Of a stretch of 64,000 nucleotides of DNA, positions 8,229 to 15,861 are shown one piece after another (positions within the stretch are counted from its first letter, which is position 1; each line of letters opens with the position of its first letter). Location of the stretch: contig NZ_JAIMCA010000004.1 of assembly GCF_025499465.1 (NCBI RefSeq), positions 248,001 through 312,000 of the forward strand, in the 5' to 3' direction. Position numbers and translations under genes: made by a program. This stretch comes from Allobosea sp. BH3. Lineage in GTDB: Bacteria; Pseudomonadota; Alphaproteobacteria; Rhizobiales; Beijerinckiaceae. The notes under the pieces were generated by a model. The model had not been told where the DNA came from. It saw only the letters and a list, made by a program, of their open reading frames with translations, and did no database searches.

Positions 8229-9103
8229 GACACGTCTCCCCCGACCAGCTCACGCCCCTCGCCCATCGCATAGGCCTTCTGGACCTCCACCTTGAGGGAC
8301 GTCCAGATATCGCGGTGGATTTCGTGGAAGGCCTTCTCCAGCCGGATGTCGGCGATGTCGCGCGGGCGCGGCAGCGTTACCTTGTAGTCGGCGACGATGC
8401 CCGCCGCCGGCCCAGCCGACATCACCACGACACGGTCGGAGAGCGCGATCGCCTCCTCAAGATCGTGGGTGACGAACATCAGCGCCTTGCGGTCCCGCGA
8501 CCAGAGATCGAGCAGGAGATTGCCCATGATCTGCCGGGTCTGCGCGTCGAGCGGCCCGAAGGGCTCGTCCATCAGCAGGATTTCGGGATTGCGGATCAGC
8601 ATCTGCGCGAGGCTGACGCGCTTGCGCTGCCCACCCGAGAGCATGTGCGGATAGCGGTCGACGAAGGTGCGCAGGCCCACCCGCGCCAGCCATTCCCGCG
8701 CCCGCTGATCCGCTTCCTTGTCGGAGACGCCCATCGGCTCCAGCGCCACCTTGACGTTCTCGAGCGCCGTCTTCCACGGCATCAGCGCATCCTGCTGGAA
8801 GAGATAGCCGGCGCGGCGGTTGAGGCCCGCGAGGGGCTTGCCGAAGATGTCGACACGGCCGGTCGAAGGCGTAAGCAGCCCGGCCGCCGCGTTCAGCAGG
8901 GTGGACTTCCCGCAACCGGTCGGCCCGACGATCGATACGAACTCCCCGGGGAAGACGTTAAGGTCGATGCCCTTCACAGCCTGATAGCGGCCGCCATCGG
9001 CGAGATGGAAGGTGATGTCGACGCCGCCGAGTGCAACTGCCGGCTCGGCCGGCGCATGCGCTCCTGCTCCCGCACCGGCCTGCGGGTTACCCTGCAACTC
9101 CAT
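8225..9103 (-). CDS. ABC transporter ATP-binding protein, SsuB/TauB-like
   Basis: A 292-residue ATPase for the neighbouring importer. Walker A (GPTGCGKSTLL), the signature motif LSGGQRKRV, Walker B (ILLMDEPFGPLD) and the switch His in MFVTHDLEEA are all present. The start at 9103 (MELQGNPQ) is preferred because the longer frame to 9322 would cover the divergent promoter region and lacks family similarity. The N-terminus carries a short Ala/Gly/Pro-rich extension before the ABC domain. It is the first gene of the importer run; an inverted repeat lies about 30 bp upstream of the start. Confidence 0.92.
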   Translation of the reverse strand: MELQGNPQAGAGAGAHAPAEPAVALGGVDITFHLADGGRYQAVKGIDLNVFPGEFVSIVGPTGCGKSTLLNAAAGLLTPSTGRVDIFGKPLAGLNRRAGYLFQQDALMPWKTALENVKVALEPMGVSDKEADQRAREWLARVGLRTFVDRYPHMLSGGQRKRVSLAQMLIRNPEILLMDEPFGPLDAQTRQIMGNLLLDLWSRDRKALMFVTHDLEEAIALSDRVVVMSAGPAAGIVADYKVTLPRPRDIADIRLEKAFHEIHRDIWTSLKVEVQKAYAMGEGRELVGGDVS

Positions 9104-9132
9104 AGAGTCCGTTTCCTCGTCGGCCACTTGTC

Positions 9133-9150
9133 CTGGAGTTTTCACTCCAG
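9133..9150. promoter_or_regulatory. Inverted repeat before the ABC importer genes
   Basis: Seven-base arms (CTGGAGT and ACTCCAG) flank four bases, about 30 bp upstream of the ATPase start codon. Its place in the divergent gap with the DedA gene fits an operator, but it could also be an RNA hairpin in the leader. No regulator gene lies next to it. Confidence 0.35.
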
Positions 9151-9314
9151 CCCGGGCCAGCTTGTTGAATGTTGCTGAAATTAATAGGCGATCGGTCAGG
9201 GAAGGCAACGTCTCTGAACGGCGCGGAGCACAGGCGCCGCCCCTGGCCCGCTTGCATCGCAGGCCGGCTGCGGCCATATGCCAGGGCCCGTCAGCAGGAG
9301 CCGAGCCGTCCGCA

Positions 9315-9839
9315 ATGGCCATTCTCGATCAAGCCATGCACACGCTCGTCGAGTTCATGCGGACGCATCAGCAATGGGCGATTCCGATCGTGTTCGCCAT
9401 CGCCTTCGCAGAATGCGTTGCGATACTGTCCTGGTTGGTCCCGGCGACCGTGTTCTTCACCGCTTTCGGAGCCGTCGCTGGCGCGTCGGGCATGAACCTC
9501 GTGCCGCTCGCAATTGCAGCTTCGCTGGGCGCAGGCAGCGGCTTCTGGGTATCATACTGGGCAGGGCTCTACCTCGGTCCCCGCGTCGACGATCACTGGC
9601 CGTTCCGCGACAATCCGAAGATGCTGGAGCGCGGCCACGCGTTCTTCGAGAAATGGGGCGTGCTCAGCATCCTGATCGGCCACTTCTTCGGGCCGATCAG
9701 GGCGGTCATCGCGATCGTGGCAGGTATCGTGAATATGCCGTTCTTGCCCTTCCAGATCGCGAACTGGCTCGCCTCCTTCGCCTGGGGCTTCGCCCTGCTC
9801 TACGGCGCAGGACGCATCGGCGAGCTCATGGCGCGCTGA
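9315..9839 (+). CDS. DedA family membrane protein
   Basis: A 174-residue inner-membrane protein of the DedA/VTT family, linked to undecaprenyl-phosphate or phospholipid flipping and to membrane homeostasis. It has the N-terminal re-entrant hydrophobic segment (FAECVAILSWLVPATVFF), the characteristic G-x-W-x-SYWAG segment and the HFFGPIRAVI motif with the conserved Arg. The start at 9315 is chosen because the longer in-frame extension overlaps the divergent ABC gene. It appears monocistronic. It is transcribed away from the importer genes, sharing a roughly 210-bp gap with them. Confidence 0.85.
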   Translation: MAILDQAMHTLVEFMRTHQQWAIPIVFAIAFAECVAILSWLVPATVFFTAFGAVAGASGMNLVPLAIAASLGAGSGFWVSYWAGLYLGPRVDDHWPFRDNPKMLERGHAFFEKWGVLSILIGHFFGPIRAVIAIVAGIVNMPFLPFQIANWLASFAWGFALLYGAGRIGELMAR

Positions 9840-10047
9840 GACAGCAGTCACCTGACTGCCCGGTGAACGCAGCATTCGGGGCTCGTTCAAACCGAAAGGC
9901 GCTTATTCGCGTCGTCGCATCGCGGAACGCCACAACGGTGAGCCCGGCGCGACACGCTGAACGGCCTCGCGCCGCCAGCGTCGTCCGGCGGAGGGACCCG
10001 GCCCCCGGCGGATGCGACGTTTCCGGGCCGACCCGCGAGGTCCAGTC

Positions 10048-10377
10048 ATGACGATGTCACGCTATCTGCTCCCCCTCGTCGCGCTTGCCGCCATGGGCGG
10101 TCAGGCCTTCGCCCAGACCGCGACGCAGGCTCCCGCCGCCAAGCCGGCCGCACCTGTGACAGCCCCTGCTGCTCCGGCAGCGCAGGTCAAGAAGATCAAC
10201 ATCAACACCGCGACCGCCGCCGAACTCGACACGCTCAAGGGCGTCGGCGAGGCCCGTTCCAAGAAAATCATCGAGGAACGCAACAAGGCGAAGTTCAAGG
10301 ATTTCGCCGACCTCGTGAAACGCGGAACACTGCCTGCGAATGTCGAGGCCGACATCAAGGACAAGATCACCTTCTGA
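10048..10377 (+). CDS. Exported helix-hairpin-helix (ComEA-like) protein
   Basis: A 109-residue protein with a Sec signal peptide (LLPLVALAAMGGQAFAQ), an Ala/Pro-rich linker and a C-terminal helix-hairpin-helix domain. The latter has the ComEA-type INTATAAELDTLKGVGEA motif. ComEA-like proteins bind DNA in the periplasm during natural transformation; many alphaproteobacterial copies stand alone and their role is unclear. No other competence gene is nearby. The ATG at 10048 is preferred; ATG at 10054 is also possible. Confidence 0.85.
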   Translation: MTMSRYLLPLVALAAMGGQAFAQTATQAPAAKPAAPVTAPAAPAAQVKKININTATAAELDTLKGVGEARSKKIIEERNKAKFKDFADLVKRGTLPANVEADIKDKITF

Positions 10378-10393
10378 TCGGCACTCCCCAAGC

Positions 10394-10423
10394 AAAAAGC
10401 CTCCGGTGCCAAGCGCCGGAGGC
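10394..10423 (-). terminator. Rho-independent terminator, minus strand
   Basis: An 8-bp stem (GCCTCCGG at 10399-10406, complement at 10416-10423) is followed, on the minus strand, by five T residues (10394-10398). It lies just downstream of the 32-residue membrane protein gene. On the plus strand it also follows the ComEA-like gene but lacks a T-run there. Confidence 0.75.
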
Positions 10424-10452
10424 TTCCTCGCGATCGTCTTTCGAGACGGACC

Positions 10453-10551
10453 TCAGGCGAGGCCCAGGACCACCGCCAGCATCATTGCCAGCGACAGCGC
10501 CATCATCACGCGGATGGCCACCGGCGTTTCGAGAATGCGAAATAGTTCCAT
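10453..10551 (-). CDS. 32-residue single-pass membrane protein
   Basis: The ATG at 10551 is preceded by a strong ribosome binding site (GGGGAGG, seven bases upstream). It encodes a 32-residue peptide, MELFRILETPVAIRVMMALS followed by a hydrophobic end, that would span the membrane once. A good terminator lies 30 bp downstream. A longer reading frame to 10647 exists but its extra part looks random. The gene follows another small single-pass protein on the same strand. Function unknown. Confidence 0.6.
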   Translation of the reverse strand: MELFRILETPVAIRVMMALSLAMMLAVVLGLA

Positions 10552-10619
10552 CACGGCCTCCCCTGGAGCGGGCAAACACGAACGGCTCCGCAAGAACAAA
10601 AACCTGAAAACAACAAAGC

Positions 10620-10847
10620 CTAGACCAGCGCGTCGACCACGATCCACGCCATGGTGACCAGCACGAGCCCACCGATCAGCACCATCAGAACCGGCCGGTC
10701 GAGAAAGCCCTGCCGCGCCTCGACGGGCGTCTCCACAGCCGGATCGGCATTGCTGTGATCGTCGGCCCGCATCGGCGGTATCGGATCGCCGCCGCGCAAT
10801 TGCTCGAGATCGGTCTCCGGCTCTGTGGGTCTGGTATCGACCGCCAT
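10620..10847 (-). CDS. Small C-terminally anchored membrane protein
   Basis: A 75-residue protein starting MAVDTRPTEPETDLEQLR, with a GGGAGA ribosome binding site. The first 50 residues are acidic and Pro-rich, and the last 22 form a single membrane helix (VLMVLIGGLVLVTMAWIVV). This is a tail-anchor layout with the soluble part probably in the cytoplasm. The longer frame to 10985 crosses a terminator hairpin and is unlikely. Proteins of this kind are common and uncharacterised in the order. It is followed by the 32-residue membrane protein. Confidence 0.65.
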   Translation of the reverse strand: MAVDTRPTEPETDLEQLRGGDPIPPMRADDHSNADPAVETPVEARQGFLDRPVLMVLIGGLVLVTMAWIVVDALV

Positions 10848-10939
10848 GATCGTTCTCCCTGGCCTCAGGCTGGCCTTCTCGGCCATGCCTCGCAGAATGA
10901 AACGCGGGCGGCGCCAGTGGGTTCCGATAGCCCGAAGCA

Positions 10940-10969
10940 AGAAGGCGGCGCCTCGCAGCGCCGCCTTCT
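10940..10969 (-). terminator. Probable terminator downstream of ilvC
   Basis: An 11-bp perfect stem (AGAAGGCGGCG at 10940-10950, complement at 10959-10969) with an 8-base loop. It lies about 175 bp beyond the ilvC stop on the same strand, after a dispersed repeat. The T-run is weak on both strands, so its strength is uncertain. Confidence 0.5.
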
Positions 10970-11054
10970 GAAGCATTTTAATCAAATGATCTCAGAGCCT
11001 TGCCGGGAGATCCGGAATCATTCCCGCAAGGCGTTGAATCAAATTGGAAACCGA

Positions 11055-11134
11055 GGCGTCATTCTCGGGCGAAGCGAAGCGCAGACCCGAGAATCTTTGT
11101 CAGCAGATGCTCGGGGCGAGCCCGAGCATGACGC
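11055..11134. repeat. Dispersed intergenic palindrome, copy 1
   Basis: The left arm GGCGTCATTCTCGGGC (11055) and right arm GCCCGAGCATGACGC (ending 11134) enclose a GCGAAGCGCAGACCCGAGAA segment. Closely similar copies lie in the gaps near 15775, 21276 and 52849. This copy is just downstream of ilvC. Confidence 0.8.
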
Positions 11135-11145
11135 GCCCCGCCGAC

Positions 11146-12180
<1,035 letters not shown>

Positions 12181-12846
12181 TTACGCGTTGATCTTGCTGC
12201 GGCTCGGCTCATTTGATGCCGCGCCGTAGAGGGTGAAAAACTGTTCCGTCGCACGCTCAGCGTCGCTTGCGATCTCGGCCCTGCTCAGTGTCAGCGGGTC
12301 GCCCAGCAACAGGCGGATCTGCACGTCGCGGCCGACGAGGCCGAACAGCGTCCGGAAGGCGGTCTCGGTATCGTCGAAGGCGATGAGCCCGGCCTCGCGC
12401 CCGGCTTCCAGCACGGGCTTCAGCCGTTCCCCGATGGCGAAGCGGCCATTGGCCAACATGATCGAGCCGAGATTGCCGTCGCGCGAGGCCGCCTGGCTGA
12501 CGCCGATGCGGTTGAGCGCGATCGAGGTCGGCGAGGAGATGACTTCCAGCCAGTTCGCCGCAAAGCGCTTCAGGCTCTCGCGCAGCGCACCGGCATCGAG
12601 CTTCTGCCGGTCGTAATTGCCCGCCCTCACCTTCGAGGCCTGCCACTGCACCGTGGCGGTCAGCAGGCCGTCGCGGTCCCCGAACCACTTGTAGAGCGTT
12701 TCCTTGGAGCAGCTCGCCCGCCGCGCCACCGCGGTCATGGTCAGCCCGCTGCCCTTCTCGACCATCAGGCTCAGCACAGCGTCGAGCACGGCCTGCTGGC
12801 GCGCGGTCAGCGCCTCGCCCTGCGTCTCTGCGGCAGCCTGCGTCAT
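12181..12846 (-). CDS. TetR/AcrR family regulator upstream of ilvC
   Basis: A 221-residue regulator. The N-terminal helix-turn-helix (about residues 20-65, with VARRASCSKETLYKWFGDRD) is typical of TetR, and the rest is a helical ligand-binding domain. A perfect 15-bp inverted repeat lies 18 bp upstream of its start codon and is a likely self-regulation operator. ilvC begins 15 bp after its stop on the same strand, so read-through would put ilvC under the same control. The ligand is unknown. Confidence 0.88.
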   Translation of the reverse strand: MTQAAAETQGEALTARQQAVLDAVLSLMVEKGSGLTMTAVARRASCSKETLYKWFGDRDGLLTATVQWQASKVRAGNYDRQKLDAGALRESLKRFAANWLEVISSPTSIALNRIGVSQAASRDGNLGSIMLANGRFAIGERLKPVLEAGREAGLIAFDDTETAFRTLFGLVGRDVQIRLLLGDPLTLSRAEIASDAERATEQFFTLYGAASNEPSRSKINA

Positions 12847-12864
12847 GGGATCGGAAAATCCAGT

Positions 12865-12879
12865 ACCGTACGTTACGGT
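12865..12879. promoter_or_regulatory. Probable TetR operator
   Basis: Perfect 6-bp arms ACCGTA and TACGGT around a 3-base centre, immediately upstream of the TetR gene and in the divergent gap with the DUF924 gene. Size and symmetry fit TetR-family operators. Confidence 0.65.
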
Positions 12880-12986
12880 TCAGCCATCTAGCGCAGCGGC
12901 GAATGGCGGGCAAGCGTTATTCGGGCCTGGCTTGGCCGCTTCGAGTAACTATCTCCGCCCGTAGAGAAAGCAGGAGACCGTCACTG

Positions 12987-13532
12987 ATGACCTTGCCGAG
13001 CGCCGCCGAGACGATCGCCTTCTGGCACGAAGCCGGTCCGGAGAAATGGTTCGCCAAAAACGACGCCTTCGATGCGGCAATCAAGGCGCGCTTCTTCGCC
13101 GCGCATGAAGCCGCAGCCGCAGGAAAACTGCCGGATTGGGAACAGACGCCGGAAGGGGCCTATGCGCTCCTCATCCTGCTCGACCAGTTTCCGCGCAACC
13201 TCTTCAGGGGAAGCCCGAGGGCCTTTGCGACGGACGCGCAGGCGCTGGCCATCGCGCAGCGCGCCATCGCCCGCGGTTTCGACACATCCTACCAGCCGCC
13301 CGCGCAGCGCTTCTTCTACATGCCGTTCATGCATTCCGAAGCGCTCGCCGATCAGGATCGCTGCGTCGCGCTCTGCCAGGCGGCCGGCGACCCGGACGGC
13401 GTGAAACACGCCGAAATCCATCGCGACATTATCCGCGATTTCGGCCGCTTCCCCCATCGCAACCCGGTCCTCGGGCGCGAGACGACCGCCGAGGAACAGG
13501 CGTTTCTCGAGAAAGGCGGCTTCGCGGGCTGA
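12987..13532 (+). CDS. DUF924 family protein
   Basis: A 181-residue cytoplasmic protein recognised by the DUF924 features: IAFWHEAGPEKWF at the N-terminus, LILLDQFPRNLFRG in the middle, and the C-terminal GRFPHRNPVLGRETTAEE stretch. Members are all-helical and probably TPR-like; the biochemical role is unknown. The start at 12987 matches the family beginning. It is transcribed divergently from the TetR-ilvC pair and may be touched by the shared operator. Confidence 0.85.
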   Translation: MTLPSAAETIAFWHEAGPEKWFAKNDAFDAAIKARFFAAHEAAAAGKLPDWEQTPEGAYALLILLDQFPRNLFRGSPRAFATDAQALAIAQRAIARGFDTSYQPPAQRFFYMPFMHSEALADQDRCVALCQAAGDPDGVKHAEIHRDIIRDFGRFPHRNPVLGRETTAEEQAFLEKGGFAG

Positions 13533-13537
13533 AGAAA

Positions 13538-13762
13538 TCAGCCGGCGGCGCCCTGCGCCGCCACACGCTGCAGCATGATCGCCGCGACGGTCATCACGAA
13601 GCCCGCCCACCAGAGCGGCGAGCGCAGGATTTTGCCGCTGCCGGGCGGCTCGGCAGCCGCGCGGCCGCCCATTCGCATGATCACGGGCCCCGCAAGGCAG
13701 GCGAAACCCGCGATCCCGAGCCCGAGCGAGATCAGGTTGAGGGCTTCCGGCGTCAGCGCCAT
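13538..13762 (-). CDS. Small two-pass membrane protein after ilvN
   Basis: A 74-residue protein with two hydrophobic stretches (LISLGLGIAGFACLAGPVIM and WWAGFVMTVAAIML) separated by a short Gly/Pro-rich loop. It begins two bases after the ilvN stop on the same strand and is very likely cotranscribed with it. Its function is unknown. Its C-terminal coding region forms a GC-rich hairpin with the end of the convergent DUF924 gene. Confidence 0.6.
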   Translation of the reverse strand: MALTPEALNLISLGLGIAGFACLAGPVIMRMGGRAAAEPPGSGKILRSPLWWAGFVMTVAAIMLQRVAAQGAAG

Positions 13763-13764
13763 GC

Positions 13765-14307
13765 TTACATCGCCTCGGGCCCGCGGCTCATCGCCGCGAT
13801 GCCGGTGCGCGAGACTTCCGTGAGGCCCACCACGGTCATCAGCTTGATGAAGCGCTCGATCTCGTCGGTCGATCCGGTCAGCTCGAAGACGAAGGAGGTC
13901 AGCGAGGCATCGAGCGTGCGCGCTCCGAAGGCGGAAGCCAGCCGCATCGCCTCGACGCGGTGCTCGCCCTTGCCGACAACCTTGATCAACGCCAGCTCGC
14001 GCTCCAGCGCCTCGCCCTGCTCCGTCAGGTCGACGACCCGATGCACCGGCACCAACCGGTCGAGATGCGCCTTGATCTGGTCGACCACGGAAGTCGTGCC
14101 GGACGTCACGACGGTGATGCGCGAGAGATGCTTCTCATGCTCCGTCTCGGAGACGGTCAGGCTCTCGATGTTGTAGCCGCGCCCGGAGAAGAGCCCCGCG
14201 ATACGGGCGAGGACGCCGGGCTCGTTGTCGACGATCACCGCCAGCGTATGGCGCGCGCTCGGCTGGGATTTCGGGGCGTTCGGGTAATGGGTCGCGGGCT
14301 TGGACAT
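13765..14307 (-). CDS. ilvN: Acetolactate synthase small (regulatory) subunit
   Basis: The regulatory partner of IlvB. It activates the enzyme and gives feedback inhibition by valine. The 180-residue protein has an N-terminal ACT domain (HTLAVIVDNEPGVLARIAGL followed by GRGYNIESLTV) and the C-terminal ALS_ss_C domain. The length and both domains are standard. It is separated from ilvB by racemase-family and glutathione transferase-family genes on the same strand, an unusual interruption of the usual ilvB-ilvN pair. Confidence 0.95.
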   Translation of the reverse strand: MSKPATHYPNAPKSQPSARHTLAVIVDNEPGVLARIAGLFSGRGYNIESLTVSETEHEKHLSRITVVTSGTTSVVDQIKAHLDRLVPVHRVVDLTEQGEALERELALIKVVGKGEHRVEAMRLASAFGARTLDASLTSFVFELTGSTDEIERFIKLMTVVGLTEVSRTGIAAMSRGPEAM

Positions 14308-14357
14308 GACGGACCTGTGGGCGAGGTTAAGCGGGCAAGGTTTAAGCAGGAAAGGAT

Positions 14358-15047
14358 TCAGCTATGGCGGAGATCGACGAGGGCGGGCTCGTCGACCTCG
14401 TCATGCGCGACGATCCAGGGCTCGGAGAGCGCTGCCGCCAGCCACTGCCGATAGGCCGGCAGCGTCAGGATCGACCGCATATAGCTCTGCGAGACGGCGT
14501 CGACGGCGATGCCATAGGTGTCGAGGCGGGTGACGACAGGCGCGAACATCGCATCGGCCGCCGAGAAATTTCCGTAGAGGAACGGCCCCGAGCCGGCCTT
14601 GCCGAAGCGCTCGCGCGCCTCACGCCAGATCGTGGTGATGCGCTCCACGTCGCGGGTTACGGCCGGGCCGCGGTCGCGCGCGGCATAGCGCTTGCCGAGA
14701 TTCATCGGGCAGGCGCCACGCAGAGCCGTGAAGCCCGCATGCATCTCGCTCGAAACGGCACGGGCATGGGCGCGGGCGGCCGGCTCGCGCGGCCAGATGC
14801 CGGCAGCGGGATGCTTTTCATGGAGATACTCGGCGATCGCCAGCGTCTCCCAGACGGCGATGTCGCCATCCACCAGCGTCGGCACCGTGCCGCCGCTCAG
14901 CGGAGCCTCGGCATAGACCGTCTCCTTGAAGCCGGGCGCGTCGAGCAGCACGAGCGTCTCCTCGAAGGCGATGCCGGTCGCCCGCATGAGGAGCCAGGCC
15001 CGAAGCGACCAGGAAGAATAGCATTTGTTGCCGATCAGCAGTTTCAT
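14358..15047 (-). CDS. Glutathione S-transferase family protein
   Basis: A 229-residue protein with the thioredoxin-like N-terminal domain (LLIGNKCYSSWSLRAWL, where a Ser/Cys near residue 10 would activate the thiol) and an all-helical C-terminal domain starting near residue 90. The TVPTL cis-Pro motif and ETLAIAEYL glutathione-binding motif are present. The substrate is unknown; many bacterial members have detoxification or reductase roles. Its start overlaps the stop of the racemase-family gene by 4 bp, so the two are coupled. Confidence 0.88.
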   Translation of the reverse strand: MKLLIGNKCYSSWSLRAWLLMRATGIAFEETLVLLDAPGFKETVYAEAPLSGGTVPTLVDGDIAVWETLAIAEYLHEKHPAAGIWPREPAARAHARAVSSEMHAGFTALRGACPMNLGKRYAARDRGPAVTRDVERITTIWREARERFGKAGSGPFLYGNFSAADAMFAPVVTRLDTYGIAVDAVSQSYMRSILTLPAYRQWLAAALSEPWIVAHDEVDEPALVDLRHS

Positions 15048-15754
15048 GCAGCGACGCTCTCCACTTGGTCGGCGAAATCGAGCGCCGCGGCGACATGCAG
15101 GGCGGTGGTGTCGAAGACGGGAACGGCGAAATCAGCCTGCGACACCAGCAGCGTGATCTCGGTGCAGCCGAGGATGACGCCGTCGCAGCCCTGCTTGCGC
15201 ACCGCCCGTTCGACGATGGCACGATATTGCGCCCGCGAGACCGGCTCGATGCGCCCGCGGCAGAGTTCCTCGTAGATGATGCGATGGACAGCCTCGCGCT
15301 CCTCCGCGGCAGGCACCAGTGCCTCCACGCCGAAGGCTCTCAGCCGGTCACGATAAAAAGCCTGCTCCATGGTGAAGCGCGTCGCCAGCAGCAGCGGACG
15401 GCGCGAGCCCGAAGCCAGGATCGCGCGCGCCGTCACATCGGCCAGATGCAGGAAAGGCAGGTTCGTCGCACCGATGATCCGGTCCGCCACCTTGTGCATC
15501 GTGTTGGTGCAGAGCACGAGGCAGGAGGCCCCGGCGCGCTCGAGCCGGCGCGCGCTCTCGGCCAGCGCCGCGCCCGCCGCCGCCCAATCGCCCTGCGCCT
15601 GCATCTCGGCGATGGGCGCGAAGTCGACCGAATGCAGCAGCACGTCGGCCGAATGCAGCCCGCCCGCCCGCTCCCGCACACCCTCATTGAGCAGCCGGTA
15701 ATAGACCGCCGTCGATTCCCAGCTCATTCCGCCGATCAGGCCGATCGTGGCCAT
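15044..15754 (-). CDS. Aspartate/glutamate racemase family protein
   Basis: A 236-residue PLP-independent racemase-family protein. The two catalytic Cys motifs are visible: CLVLCTNTMHK near residue 80 and GVILGCTEI near residue 190. The start MATIGLIGGMSWESTAVYYR is typical of aspartate racemase / YgeA-type broad-specificity amino acid racemases. Substrate specificity cannot be read from sequence. It sits between ilvB and ilvN with a glutathione transferase-family gene, all on the same strand. A dispersed palindrome separates it from ilvB. Confidence 0.88.
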   Translation of the reverse strand: MATIGLIGGMSWESTAVYYRLLNEGVRERAGGLHSADVLLHSVDFAPIAEMQAQGDWAAAGAALAESARRLERAGASCLVLCTNTMHKVADRIIGATNLPFLHLADVTARAILASGSRRPLLLATRFTMEQAFYRDRLRAFGVEALVPAAEEREAVHRIIYEELCRGRIEPVSRAQYRAIVERAVRKQGCDGVILGCTEITLLVSQADFAVPVFDTTALHVAAALDFADQVESVAA

Positions 15755-15774
15755 GTCGTTCCCCCAACCCTGTG

Positions 15775-15854
15775 GCCGTCATTCTCCGGAGCAGTGAAGC
15801 GCAGACCCGCGAAGCTCTTTCCGGAGATGCTCGGGTCAGGCCCGAACATGACGG
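15775..15854. repeat. Dispersed intergenic palindrome, copy 2
   Basis: Arms GCCGTCATTCTCCGG (left) and CCCGAACATGACGG (right, ending 15854) around an inner GAAGCGCAGACCCGCGAAGC segment. This is clearly the same family as the copy at 11055, more diverged. It lies between ilvB and the racemase gene. Confidence 0.75.
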
Positions 15855-15861
15855 TGTTACC

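Noticed and set aside
9104..9314. TPP riboswitch before the NMT1-like importer
   Set aside because: The conserved CTGAGA core and paired stems are not seen; only a simple inverted repeat is present.
11055..11134. CRISPR-like repeat array
   Set aside because: The palindromes are single copies scattered between genes, without regular spacers.
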